The notes under the pieces: generated by a model
Told to the model about the DNA's origin: nothing
Databases searched by the model: none
Seen by the model: the letters and a program-made list of their open reading frames with translations, nothing else
Translations under genes and position numbers: made by a program
Source: Guadua angustifolia
Lineage: Eukaryota > Streptophyta > Magnoliopsida > Poales > Poaceae
DNA: 64,000 nt
Assembly: GCA_036346375.1 (NCBI GenBank)
Contig: CM070514.1
Location: 16,210,463 to 16,274,462, forward strand
Direction: 5' to 3'
Part shown: in pieces, positions 24,171 through 36,284 of the stretch
Layout: every line of letters begins with the position of its first letter
Position numbering within the stretch: the stretch's first letter is position 1

Positions 24171-27100
24171 AAGTATCGGTATTACAATTGTTAGTGAATT
24201 TATCACTATGTTTCTAACTTTGCAAGTAGAGAGGTCGAAAGTGAGTACTCCCACTTTTGTCGAGTTTACATCCGGGGCACCAAGGCGAGGATCCACGTAA
24301 CCCGAATGCTTTGTGCGATTTACCATTTTGATGTGCAAAGTAATACAATGAATTAGTGGAGCACATGGTTTAAAGAGAAATTTTGATGCCCTGCTCTGCT
24401 AGATTTTTGAATTAACTTGTGTTCATAAACCTTATTTGCACCAACTTTGATGCCATTCAATGCAAGATCAAACTACGTTGTATCACTTTAATTTTCAGCA
24501 AACAGATCAATAATCTGAAAAGGAAAAGCTCAATCGGAGGATAGCAAAACTCATTTGGTGGTGTTCTTTGTAATTCAGGTATTGATTGCATTTGTGTTTA
24601 TAACCGTTCCACATGTTGTACTGCAGCTCCGCCCATCTCATTTCTATGTATTTTCGCTCTTGTGAGGGACTTTACCTCTGCCATCTGTAACTCCAGGTTA
24701 TCTCATCTTCTCATTATCTCATCTTCTCAACGCATTAACTTTGTTACATATAGAAACGAATGCTTTGTGTCCAATATCAAACTTAGGAAACTTGTCATAT
24801 ATACCAAGGTGCCCTCACCGCAATTAACATAATCATAAAAACCATCTAAATTTAAAATTCTTCTATGTTACGGCATCTATTCCAATTTCTACATATGTGA
24901 TGGATGGTTGATCCTTCCCTTTGTTAATTATTTTTTCAATTGAGAAACATCCTTGCACTTACAAGATTGTTTTCCATCAAGAATATCATCGTCATCTCGC
25001 ATATCGCAAAGATCCTTTCTAATTTGGAGTGTTAGGCCAAGTAAATCTTCTACCAACAAGGTTAGATTCCTTGACCCATGGACTTTTTCAACTTTGTTAA
25101 AAAGTCCCTTAGTGTTTTCTATATCTGCTTGACTATAATAATAGTGAAACAACAATCCGTAACATTTGCTAAGTGTATCACCTTTTGATATTCTTCCCTT
25201 TATCTTGTTGACTCAAGGGCCTCTACATTTGGTCATGTTAATGATCAAAACTAAAAATCGGACATATACTTGATAAACCTTCTAAACTTTCTAGTGATCT
25301 CGGAGTTAAGACCGCATAAAAGGGCTCTGCAATGTTTTGTCGCTCTCCTTAAGGGATTTAGGCACGTAAACTGTTGTATCGACTTTTTTTATAAGGGTAT
25401 CTTTTGCATTGTCGGTCTTAACTCAGATATCACTCTCAAAGATGTCTTAAGTCTAAATCAGGCCGTGTTTAATGTGTTGTGTTTCTCCCTCGGCCAATTA
25501 GTTTACCTGTGATTTGTTAGTACGAGACATTACACAAAGATGCTACAAAGAAATGATCAAGCCATGTTCTCAAATAGTTTAAAGGCGAATATCATTTCTT
25601 TCTCTTCTCTTTTTGTTTCGGGTCAGAACAAGACTTTGGAAAAGAAATTGGTGACAATTCCAAAGAAATGATCTGTAAGCTTTAGCATAGCTTGTCGGTT
25701 TGGTGTTTCATCGATCATCGTTAAATTCTTCTAGCAAAGATGGTGTTCCACACTTGCTGTGAACAACATTAACTTGAATTTATGTTTTGACACATGATAG
25801 TATTTTACTTGTATGCTCATTTCTTTCCGCATCAGATTGCGATCTTTCTGCCGGTAATTACCTCATCGTTTACTTGCACCGATCTTACATTCAGTTATTT
25901 TTCATCCCATCGTCCAAAATACGATGTATTCTCATTCGAGTGCAATGATGGGCTTATTTCTTGAAAGTATGCTGCTCAAAGATGAGCGTTTTTTGGGTCC
26001 TTCGGGTTTTTTGTCATTTTCTTAGAAAAAATTGCTCGACTTCTGCAATGCACAATTCCTACAAAGTTGATAGGTAGAAGGCAAGAATAAAGAAGTTAAT
26101 TGTGGAGGAAGCAACGAAGAGATGTACATACAGATTTGCCATGTTTCTCCATTTGTAGCGAAAGGCGGAATGAGTGCTTGGTGAAACTTGCTTTGAGACC
26201 ATGTCATTTTTCCCATAAATAGCAATAGTGCATCTTCTTTGCTAAAGGCTTTCCATCTCTTCGCTTCTCTTTATGCTCTACATCACTGTGTTTTCTTCTA
26301 CCAACAAGTAAATTTAGACCCACAAAGATATGGCCTATAAGAGAAGAGCAAATTTGATTTTTCAAATTGTTTGTAATTACAAAAATCAGAAGAGATCTTT
26401 TGGATTATGATAAGGTTTTGATTTTGCGAAAATATTAAGAACCTTAGTTCTTTAGCATGTCTTAGCCTCCTTTAAAACATGGACTAATATGCTATATGCA
26501 GGTATTAGTTATTTGGAGAATTGTTTATGTTTCAAAGGAGACCCTTTTATTGTTTTTTACTTACTTTGTCTTCTATTAAACAAATGACAATGGACACTTT
26601 ACGGAGATGTGCTTGTATATAAACATCCCGGGTTACATTTTGGTGATATACATGTCTTTATTTGCTACTTGAGTGCCATTTATGCAAGGTTAGCTTTATT
26701 TCATCATAGGTCTGTTGTGCACTTGTGCTTGAGCTTTTGTTTGAAAATGGCGAGGCAAAACTATTTTGTCTCCAAAGGTTTGCCTTTCCCAATAAAAATC
26801 GAGCACAATTTATATATAGCGTATATGTGTTTTGTCTCGCATTCGGTGTTATTCTTCCCGACTCTAGTTATATATTCCAAGTGAGGTTCTTTATCTCTTT
26901 TTTAAATGATTAGTTGTCAACTGTCTCGCATTGATTTACTAACCGTTCTTTTGTATTTTCAATACCCAGTTACTATGGAAAAATCAGTTCTAGAGCAAAG
27001 CTAATAGCAAGTATGAGCTTCGAGGAGAGTATGTGTTTACTGAAACTCGTGATAGACTTCCTATGGAAAGTCAAGGTAATGGGTTAAGAGAGAAAGTAAT

Positions 27101-28850
27101 GGAGGGCATCTTGGTAGCATTATGGCTTCAATGAATAATGGTTCTAATATTTTTTAACATGCTGTGTAGAACACTAACCTATATGGCACAAAACATATTG
27201 CTCAATTTATCACCAAGGATGTAACATATTATCATTATAGCTCAAATCAAATGACATGTCAGAGATCACATGACTTGTGACTTCATATGGTTCTCGTAAC
27301 AAATGCGACAAAGGAAGCTGTATTTGTAATTGCTTTACTGTTCTTATCATCCTCTTTTCGGGAAAAGCATTGCCCCATTTCTTGTTGATCTTAGCTTTTT
27401 TTCCCTGTTTTGAGATGTCGACTAGCATTCGGATTAAATATACAATGTGAAATGGACCAATTATATATAGTCCATGGCGAGGAGGTGTCATGAACTTACC
27501 AAATTGTTTACTTACTTACCCATCCTTGTGCTTATGCAAATTTGTGCTCTAAGAAAGCTCCCTTTCAAGTTTACAAATCGAGGTATTGACACATATTGAG
27601 CTTGTATCGATATCATAAGCACTATTAATTCCTTGTTCCAATATCCAAGGCATGTGTTTGTCGCTCCGCACGATGTGACGGTACAACCCAGATGTTTATG
27701 CTCGCTGAATTGTTAGTAAAATATCTTGTTTCCTTCTGTCCACGGCTATTGCACTCTCTGAAGATCACAAGCCAAACAAGTGATGAGAGGAAACGAATTG
27801 AGAGTCTTGGTGGGGTTGTTATGTGGGCAGTAAGTCTGTATTCATCACACCATGTACCACTTGACTAAAGTACATATTTTTATGTTTCAACTCGAGTTGT
27901 AGTTTTTACCTATTTATTTGTCGAAGTCACATGTGCATGGGGTGAAGAGGCTTTGAATGATCTTCTTGTCGACAAGTGGTAAATGGTCCTTTGCGTGAAC
28001 TTGGAGGGTGGGTGGTGTACTTGCAATGTCCTGCATTTGGCAACCGCTTATTGAAGCAGCTTTGTTTAATTTCTATAATTCTATTTATGACAATGTATGA
28101 TTACTCTTTTTCACATTTTTTAGTAGCGTTAAGTCTCACTTGTTGAAAATGTATGATAAAATTAAACTATCAAGCATTAATTTTGTGTTTATATATGTAG
28201 GTCTTCTGTTACACTGTGCAAATAGTTTTCTTTCTTCCTTTTTTTATCTAATATGAAACAGTGCAATTGATCCTTTTTCCTTGTCTTCGTGTCATTTGGA
28301 TGAAAGGTTAAAGGCACAAAGCCTGTTGTCAATGGATCGCATCATTTCACAGAGCAATCGTGACTTCTCCTTTCCTTAGGACACCAACGACAAATTTCAC
28401 CGGTAATGTTCATGTTATATCCAACACACTATGCATCGGCCCATGGAAAGCGTGGTTGGGAGGAAAGGAGATTGTCCATGAAAGGACCCTACCTTTGAAA
28501 AATAGTGAGCCATCACCAATGATAAGATTGAGTTGAAATGTGAAGTTCTAGATATACGAGCAAAAATATATTGAGGTCATTATTGCTACTTTATCCTTTT
28601 ATATTTCAAACAATATCTGTCCTTTTTATATTTATAAACAATATTTCATGCATAATTGCGACTAGTGGCTTCTAAGGATGTAGTAATATCATGTGATCTG
28701 TTGATTGTCTTCTAGAATTGCTTTTATAATATTGTTATATGCCTTAATGTCAATCACCGCCTAATTGCATCTCATAAATTAATATTGACTGTACAATGCA
28801 TAAATTAATATTCATTTTTAGGCCATATGTGGATATATATATTTTTTGTA
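24171..28850. other. CACTA internal region, 4.7 kb, no gene recognised
   Basis: AT-rich sequence with only short open frames on either strand and no family match. The longest minus-strand frames (24928-25155 and 27210-27491) give peptides I do not recognise. It may hold introns of the second transposon gene, an old insertion or captured DNA; nothing in the sequence decides. Confidence 0.45.
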
Positions 28851-28857
28851 CAAATGT

Positions 28858-29383
28858 ATGTTAAATTCGTGGGCCCATAAATACCCACGAATTTAATAGT
28901 TAAATTCGTGGGTTTTTATTTGGCCCACTTAATTTAGTTAGGTTTTACTTGCCCACCTAAATTAACTAAATTAAATGGGTTCTATTTTGGCCCACAATTT
29001 AAATAAATTGTAGGTTTCTAGCCCACTTAATTTAAAATTGTGGGTTTTAAATTCGTGGGTTTTTTCCACCTAATTTAAATAAATTGTCGACTTTTGTTGG
29101 CCTACCTAATTTAAATAAATTGTGAGCATCTGTTAACCCATGAATTTAAATAAATTGCGGGGTTTGTTGGGACCCACAATTTAAAAGTTAAATTGTGGTA
29201 TTTGCATTAACCCACTAATTTAATTTAAATTCGTGGGTGCCCACGAATTTAATTGATTAAATTCGTCGAGTTAAATTCGTGAACTAAATTCAACGGTATG
29301 CTCACGAATTTAACATAAATTCATGGGTTTTGGCCTAAATTCGTGGGTTTTTGGCCCACGAATTTTTCGCTGTTCCTTGTAGT
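28858..29383 (-). repeat. Right terminal and subterminal repeats of the CACTA element
   Basis: About 500 bases filled with TTAAATTCGTGGG-like units in both orientations, separated by TTTAAATAAATTG spacers, ending GCTGTTCCTTGTAGTG. The facing pair at 29338-29366 would form a short hairpin. The array is more than twice as long as the left one. Confidence 0.88.
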
Positions 29384-29386
29384 GAT

Positions 29387-29740
29387 GGCCTTGAACCCTT
29401 ACTATCATATCATGCACATTAAAGAATTTACAATTAAGCAAGTACATAATTGACGTGAATTTGTTTGTGGTGCTCTCAGGTGTAGGGTTTGATTGAAGAT
29501 TTAAATCTTCAACCTCAATCACAAATGGGTTAAACAAATTAATTCAACGAATTAAGTCTCGAACCCTTACCACCTTAACTTGCACAATAAATAATTGATA
29601 ATTGAATTCACTATTATAATAGAATCTTAATGAATAGATTAAATAGGACTATCAGTATGCAATCTAAGCAGTATTTGTTTAGATTAACATGATAAAGTCA
29701 GTACAACCGAACCAACAACAGCATTTAATAGCAGGCTAAT
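29387..29740. other. Flank between CACTA element and copia LTR
   Basis: Target-side sequence. It contains the second, diverged copy of the segment seen left of the CACTA element (GGTGCTCTCAG at about 29469, CAATCACAAATGGG at about 29514). No coding sequence recognised. CTAAT (29736-29740) would be the target copy next to the copia LTR. Confidence 0.55.
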
Positions 29741-32700
29741 TGAAGGATCGGGATGTCGAACAGAGGGGGGTGAATGGTTGCAATAAATTTTTTCCACTCA
29801 TAGTATTCCAAAAGACTAACACAAAAGATCATCCAAAAAGATGAGGTTCTCGATTAGGAAAGCTGGTAGTACCCTTTTGGAGTAGGTGAGAGTACTAGAC
29901 TCAAAAGCTTCTCAAGAACAGACAGCCCGACCCAGAACAAGAATCAAGGCAACTTTTGATCGGCTTAACAAAATTCCAAGAAACTTGGTAGATGGGATCA
30001 TGGGACAGTTAGAAACATGATTCACAAACCGATTTTCAGGATTAACCTCAAAGTTTCGATCTTTTTGCACGAGAAGAAAGAACACTTCAAGAAAAGCAGA
30101 AGGAACAGGGAATCCGGTTCAAGACTTACTCTTGGGATCTTGAAGAACTGAAGGATCTTGGAAACTTATCACAGCAAGCAAAATGCACAGATTTGAAACA
30201 CAAGATCAACAAGTCAAGAATGCAAAAGATGCAAGAAGGAAAGAGTGCTGAAGGAGATGAATCAACTTGCATAAAGTAAATTTGCGTAACCTAAATTGCT
30301 GAAAGTAACTTGCATAAAGTAAATGACAAGAAGTAAAATGCGGGTATTCAAATCTTTGAGTGTAACTTGTATTTCTGGAAGGGAGGTTACACAGCCACAC
30401 ACACAAAAGTGGGCAAAGCTCAACAGAGCGCTCAAAAACCTCTAAAACCCCTCAGGGATCCTTCACCGAAGGCAACCCTTCCAAACCAATTTATACAACT
30501 CTCAGGCCTCCTACCACCCTTAGATGTAGCCCTCAACCCTAGAGTCTCATCCAAGGGCTAGGAAGAGCCCACTCACACAGCTTGCAAGGGGAAACCCTAA
30601 ACCCGCTAACACAGGGTTTTTTTTGCACAGCTCTCAAAGCATACTACTAGACCCGCTATTCCTATCAACTAGACTGTACACCAACAGTCCTCATTGATCC
30701 GCGCAGCATCTAGCTAGTATCTTCTCCTTTCCTTGCTTTCTTGGCTTGCCCGAACCTCATCTCTGGTCATCTTCCTGTGATCTCCTGACCGTTCTGCACC
30801 TCCGACGCACCACGCCTATTCCCAGTCAACTTCCGCCTCACCATGACCCAGCACCGTCGTCCTAAAGACAAGGAAACCTTTCACATAGCAATGCCCACAA
30901 TCATATTTGCTGATTGTCTCAAAATAGTCACACAACACTTTAATCACAACCAGTCAGCAAACCCATATACTCTAGCCCACTTGGCTCAAACGCTTGGCTA
31001 GCCACATGGCTAACCACTCGGCTAACCACCTGGTTAACTACTCGGCTAACCACTTGGCTAAACACCAAACGTGATGAGGACATCACAACCAAGGATACAA
31101 CCGCTGCCCCTTCTTCCCCTACGGCCGCTACTTCGTCTACGACGCCTGGAGGGCTTAATCCGGAAGCAAGACCTTTTCACCCACCTTTGCTGGCCTAGCA
31201 CGTCAAGCTCATCCACCGAGGACAGCCCACACGCCAAGGAAGGCCCAAGATCAAGCCCAATTCGTCGACAAGTCCGGTTCGGCCATCCAAGAGCAGCAGT
31301 ACTTCAAACGGACATAACTTGGGTTCCCGGACTCCGTTTTTAGCGTGCGACTACCCATTTGAAAGCTTAGGAGATAAGCTTTCCAATGGATCTAGCCACA
31401 ATGCCAAATTCGTCTTGAAGCAATGGGAAAGAACAGAAGAGTGTCGCGGGCCAGAAACTCTGGGTGTTGCGCCATTTTTTCTTTTGGGCCCAAAGCCCAT
31501 GTAACCCTAGGGCTTCCTCCCACCTCCGGCCCATGAAGGTCCAAGTTGCATGGCTGCAAGTTTAGTCCCATATTGCCTAGTGTTTAGTATCTACCTCCCT
31601 CCCTCCGCTATATAATAAAGGCAATTGGCCACCGTAGAGAGTTGGGTTTTGTTTATTTGATAGTTTAGCCATTGCTACTATTTTGAGTATTCCAGACGTG
31701 CTCAACAGCCGCCTAAGAAGCTTCTTGTTTCAAAACCCCACCTTATCAATCCTTCATTCATATTCACAATTTCATATTCCTTTACCATTGTTCTTGCTTG
31801 TTCTTCTGTTGTTTGCGTGAATCGGACCAGAAAGTTCAGTTGATCGTGCCAACGGCAAGATCAATAACCCTCTGGAGTTGGTTTAGCGATTGCTAAGGTG
31901 CATCGTCGTCGTATGTTGTAGTCGGATCATCAAAGTCAATTCCTCCAAATCGAAGTTATCACTCTCATCGAAAGATCGGGACCCAAAGTCACATCAGTTG
32001 GTATCAGAGCTAGGTCCCGAATCAAGAGGGTGGGAATGATAGTACCACCTTGCTTGTGGAGGGGAGAGAATACCACCTTAAAAGGGAGGGCAACCCTCCC
32101 CCCATCAGGCTAGTCTTTTGGGGGCCACATGGGATTCTTATGGCCTGGCTATGGCAGCCAAGGTGTGTATTCCCTCGTTGGGCCAAGGCCCACGCCCTGG
32201 GCCAGTTGGGCAGTCCGCTCACCAGGCGAGGCACATGCGCCATATGGCTATGCCGCGAAGGGCACGTTGCGCACCCGAGAGGGATGCATCAAAACACCCT
32301 AAGGACGACTACCAGTGCCCCAACGATTTTGAGAAAGAATTCTTGGAAACTCGGATATGGCAACTTTACCTAGTCCTTGAGAAAACCCTTGCCCGCAGCA
32401 GAATACTCAACCAAGAAAGAAACTAGTCAAGAAACTAAACACGCTCAGCAAGGACTGGAGGCACTCGCCACTCGGCTTTTACCAAAAGAAGAAAACCAGT
32501 CAAAAAAACTAGACGTGCTTAGCAAAGACAGGAACCACTCGGAACACAGTACTTAGCAACGAAACTAGTCAAAAAGCTAGTGGAACTCAGCAAAGGCTGG
32601 CAATACTCAGCACTTAGCACTCAACCAAGGAAGAAAACCGGTCGCGAGGCTAAAAGTACTCAGCAAAGAAACACGACTTGGTTGGGAACCTATCAAAATG

Positions 32701-32786
32701 CTCCAAGTCACACTTCAATTCGGATCAACCTTTAATCTAGTCAATTATTCATCACACAAAGGTATAGACCTCCACATTGTCTTTCA
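29741..32786 (-). repeat. 3' LTR of the SIRE-like copia element, interrupted
   Basis: On the minus strand the LTR starts TGAAAGACAATGTGG (32786) after the tract AAGGGGAAAT, and ends CATCCCGATCCTTCA (29741), giving TG...CA. The LTR of the related element at 46196-47878 has matching ends (TGAAAAACCATC ... CTCGATCCTTCA). Reiterated CTCGGCTAACCAC-type and ACTCAGCA-type stretches occur at about 30990-31065 and 32400-32640. About 0.9 kb of gypsy LTR (31072-31993) plus some following sequence is foreign to it. Confidence 0.65.
31072..32030 (+). mobile_element. Gypsy LTR fragment with primer site, inside the copia LTR
   Basis: From TGATGAGGACATCAC onward this matches, with substitutions, the LTRs of the gypsy element at 55555-56521 and 60384-61346, including the TCCCATATTGC, GCTATATAATAAAGG and CCAGACGTGCTCAACAGCCG blocks. 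It ends AAAGTCACA and is followed by TGGTATCAGAGC (31999-32010), an intact initiator-tRNA-Met primer site. Because leader sequence follows, it is the left end of an element rather than a clean solo LTR. Where the host copia LTR resumes (after about 32030) is not clear. Confidence 0.7.
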
Positions 32787-34252
32787 ATTTCCCCTTGATG
32801 AGTATATTGACAAACACCCAAAAAAGGCATCGAGATGAGTTTGAACAAAGAAAGCATTTTGATTACAAAACCGAACTTGACCAGGCAGAAAGTGAAAAAG
32901 AAAGACTATGACCAAGTCGGTAACAAAACCCCTAAACACACTGAGAATGCTAAGATGCCTTTAGGACAACTTATCCCCCTTTTGTCAATATAGTCATCAA
33001 GATGGCATTTTCTTTTCTTCCCCTTTTTTTGTTTTTATGCAAGTGATGCAGCCTAAAGGAGCTTTGAGGATTATCCAAGTGACCAACAAGACAAGTTATG
33101 ATACCAAGCAAAGTTATGGCAAAAATAGACTAAGCGAAGGCATGTCCAAGTGCAAATAAACATTTTGCTAGCAAGAATTAATTGAAACCACGTCATTTTT
33201 AGCAAGAATGGATATGAACAACACTTGTCATTAGTTTCAAAACTAAAAGCAAAGCCATTCAAAGGATCAAATAAAAAACCTAGAGTTCAACCTACTCAAC
33301 ACTTTGGGAAATCTAGAAGTTCATACAAGGTCCTTCGAGCTTATGTTTTTTTATTGTATCAAATTTTTCTTTGGTTCTTTGAAAGACATAGCGGCGTGCA
33401 AATATTTAACATTATTTGCATTCTTTACCCACATATGTTGATTTTTTTTATTTTTAAAGCAATTGACTCAAGCCATATTCGATCATCTCAAGAGAGACTC
33501 TTAAGAGAATGATCTTAGTCATATACAACACATTCCAAGTTCATCTCAAGTGCAATGAGAAGCCATCTTGTGAATGTGAGGTGTTGAGTCTAATACGCAC
33601 AAAAGAGTCAATTTTACTTCACTTTCGTTTTAGCATTTTCATTGTTAAGCTAATGAAGGACTCGAGTATGGATCAAACAAGATTCATCCAAGTTGCTATA
33701 GGGACTCTAGAGAATTCTAGAATTTCACAAATCATGGCAAATTCACCTAGAGAAGAAACTTAGCAAGTAAACGCAACATGTTTTATCAAGTTTTTCTTTT
33801 AAAGCTTATTTTCCAATTTTGCAAGCTTAGCAAGATAAATGAACTTGGACATATCTAAGCGAGCGATTTTCTTCATAATATAGCAAGGTGTATAAAATGA
33901 AACACGGATCATTTGCATAATAGACAAAGCTCATAAAATGAAAGATCAAGTCTTTATGCAATGCATGAGACAGATTCTTAAACTCCCCCTCAACATGTGA
34001 GTCAATTTTAAGCGCACATCTGGTTTAAGTTGAGTTATTAGCAAGAAAAAAACTCAAGAAAGATATCAATTGAAGGGTCCAAAATAATTCAATCAAAAAC
34101 CAGAAATACAAAATGGAGAGAAGAAGATAAGAAACTGCAAACTGGGTAGCAAAAGAGCAAAGAAAAATGAACTCAAGATAAAGCAGGACAAAACCCATAA
34201 GCACCCAGAAGAAAGGATAGACTAAAATATGATATAATACACAGTATACAAA
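32787..34252. other. 3' non-coding region of the SIRE-like copia element
   Basis: AT-rich sequence with no protein family recognised. Its reverse complement is clearly related to 44350-46195 of the other SIRE-like fragment, for example around GACTCACATGTTGAGG (33990 and 44850) and CTTAGATATGTCCAAGTTCA (33850 and 44995). The two copies lie in opposite orientations. Confidence 0.65.
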
Positions 34253-34263
34253 TCAGCTCCCCC

Positions 34264-36099
34264 TTAGAAAAGGCTGTAAGGGTACAAGACTCCAAGCTCA
34301 CTCCTCAAGGCAACAAATCTGGAGCTATCCAAAGGCTTGGTAAAGATGTCGGCCAATTGGCGGTCACTCTGCACAAACTGAAGCACTATGTCTCCCTTCT
34401 CTACATGGTCTCTAAGGAAGTGATATCTAACATCTATGTGCTTGGTCCAGGAATGCTGCACAGGGTTCATTGCAATGCAGATAGCAGAAGTGTTGCCACA
34501 GAAAAGTGGGACACTCTTTATCTCTAACCCAAAGTCCCGCAAGGTCGATCTCATCCAAAGCACTTGGCTGCAACAACTGGTTGCAGCCACGTACTCAGCC
34601 TCAGCGGTGGACTATGCAACATCCGACTGCTTCTTAGATGACCAAGAAACAAGAGAAGTGCCAATGAATTGGCAAGTGCCAGAAGTGCTCTTCCTATCTA
34701 TCCTACAGCTGGTGAAATCTGCATCAGAAAAGGCTCTAAGAGATAGACACGAAGAGGAAGAGTAACAAATACCATAATCAATAATAGTCGAACGTACCAG
34801 AAGATGCGCTTCACCGCTTGGCAATGAGAGGTACGAGGAGATGCCTGAAACTGAGCGCACATATACATGGCAAAGTATATGTCCGGCCGAGAAGCTGTTA
34901 GATACAAGAGAGAGCCAATCATACTCTGATACTCCTTTAGATCAATAGGCATACCATCCTCATCGGGCTCGAGGACAGCAGTGGTGGCCATAGGAGTCAT
35001 CATGGGCTTTCTATCAGACATATCAAACCGTTTCAGAAGGTCCCGAGTGTACTTTCCTTGGTGAAGAAAAGTACCCTCCCGAGTCTACTTGATTTGGAAG
35101 CCAAAAAAGTAGCTCAACTCACTCATCATACTCATTTCAAATTATGTGCTCATTACTTCAGAAAAATTAGACACAAGAAATTGAGATGAGCCACCGAAGA
35201 TAATATCATCCACATAAATCTGAACGAGAAGGAAATGAGAATCTTGGTGTCGATGAAAAGAGTTTTGTCTACTAAATCTATTTTGAAACCATGACTGAGA
35301 AGATAGGACTTAAGCCTTGCATACCATGCTTTGGGGGCCTGCTTAAGTCCATACATGGCTTTGGAAAGCTTGTAGACATGGTTTGGATTTTTGGGCTCTC
35401 AAATCCTAGAGGTTGCTTGATGAAAACCTCTTCCTCAATGAAGTCATTGATGAATACACTCTTGACATCCATTTGATAGAGCTTGAAACCCTGGGATGCA
35501 GAGAATGCAAGCAGAATCCTAATTACTTCTAGTCTACCTACAGGGGCAAAGGTCTCCTCAATGTCAAGACCCTCAATCTGAGTGAAACCCTGTGCAATTA
35601 GTCTAGCCTTATTGTGAATGACAACCCCATCCTCACTTTGCTTGTTTTTGAACACCCACTTGGTCCCAATGACATTATGACCAGTCGGGGGCTCTACAAG
35701 CTGCCAGACTTTGTTCCTCTCAAAGTTTTCAAGTTTCTCATGCATAGCATTAATCCATGATTCATTGGATAATGCATGAGAAACATTCTTTGGCTCAAAA
35801 GAGGCAAGTAAGGCAGAGTGAAGGCAGAAAGAAGATAAGCCTGATTTTGAGTGCGTCACATACTCAAACAGATCACCAATGATCTGATCAGGTGGATGAG
35901 AACACTGAATGTGGCGAGAAGGGCCAGAAGCAGAAATGACCTCTACCTCTTGAGCAGAAAAGGAGAGAACAGAGCCATTCACTGAAGGAGAGTTTGAAGG
36001 CAAAGACTGGTCTCCCTGAGGTGCAGAAATGGAACCAGGAGGCACCTCAGGTGTAGAGGGGACTGGATCAGGTGGAACACCATCATCTCCATCATCCAC
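34264..36099 (-). pseudogene. Copia reverse transcriptase and RNase H
   Basis: Reading leftward: SNESWINAMHEKLENFERNK, GTKWVFKNKQSEDG and KARLIAQGFTQIEGLDIEET open the RT fold; YQMDVKSVFINDFIEEEV and MYGLKQAPKAWYARL follow; the catalytic IYVDDIIFGGSS (about 35235-35190) is present but in a different frame. Then RKPMMTPMATT, LLYLTASRPDIYFAMYMCAQ, SDADFTSC and NTSAICIAMNPVQHSWTKHI mark the connection and RNase H, ending LADIFTKPLDSSRF with a stop at 34264. RT copies element RNA into DNA. At least three frameshifts make it non-functional as read. An N-terminal Pro/Ser-rich linker (36099-35900) joins it to the integrase. Confidence 0.88.
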
Positions 36100-36284
36100 A
36101 TCCTCTACAAAGATGGTCTCGGAGGGATAAGAAGAGTCTGAAATATTAGGTCTAGCACTAGGGCTAGCCTCATCAAAGGTTACGTCACAGATCTCTATGA
36201 TCCTATTCGCATCACAATTCCATACTCTATAGCTACGAGAAGAAGCAGAGTAACCCAGAAAAATACCATCCGAAGAACGAGATT

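Larger units (their letters stand above)
15694..29383 (+). mobile_element. Complete CACTA (En/Spm) transposon, 13.7 kb
   Basis: The left end is CACTACAAGAAACAG and the right end, read on the minus strand, is CACTACAAGGAACAG; both continue with AAAATTCGTGGG after a short mismatch. ATG lies directly outside both ends (15691-15693 and 29384-29386), the 3-bp target duplication expected for this superfamily. Both ends carry dense subterminal repeats of TTAAATTCGTGGG in both orientations. Inside are a tnp2-type transposase remnant (18582-21640) and a TNPA-like second gene remnant (about 22860-24170), both on the plus strand. The termini are well preserved while both genes are broken, so movement would need proteins from elsewhere. 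Confidence 0.95.
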
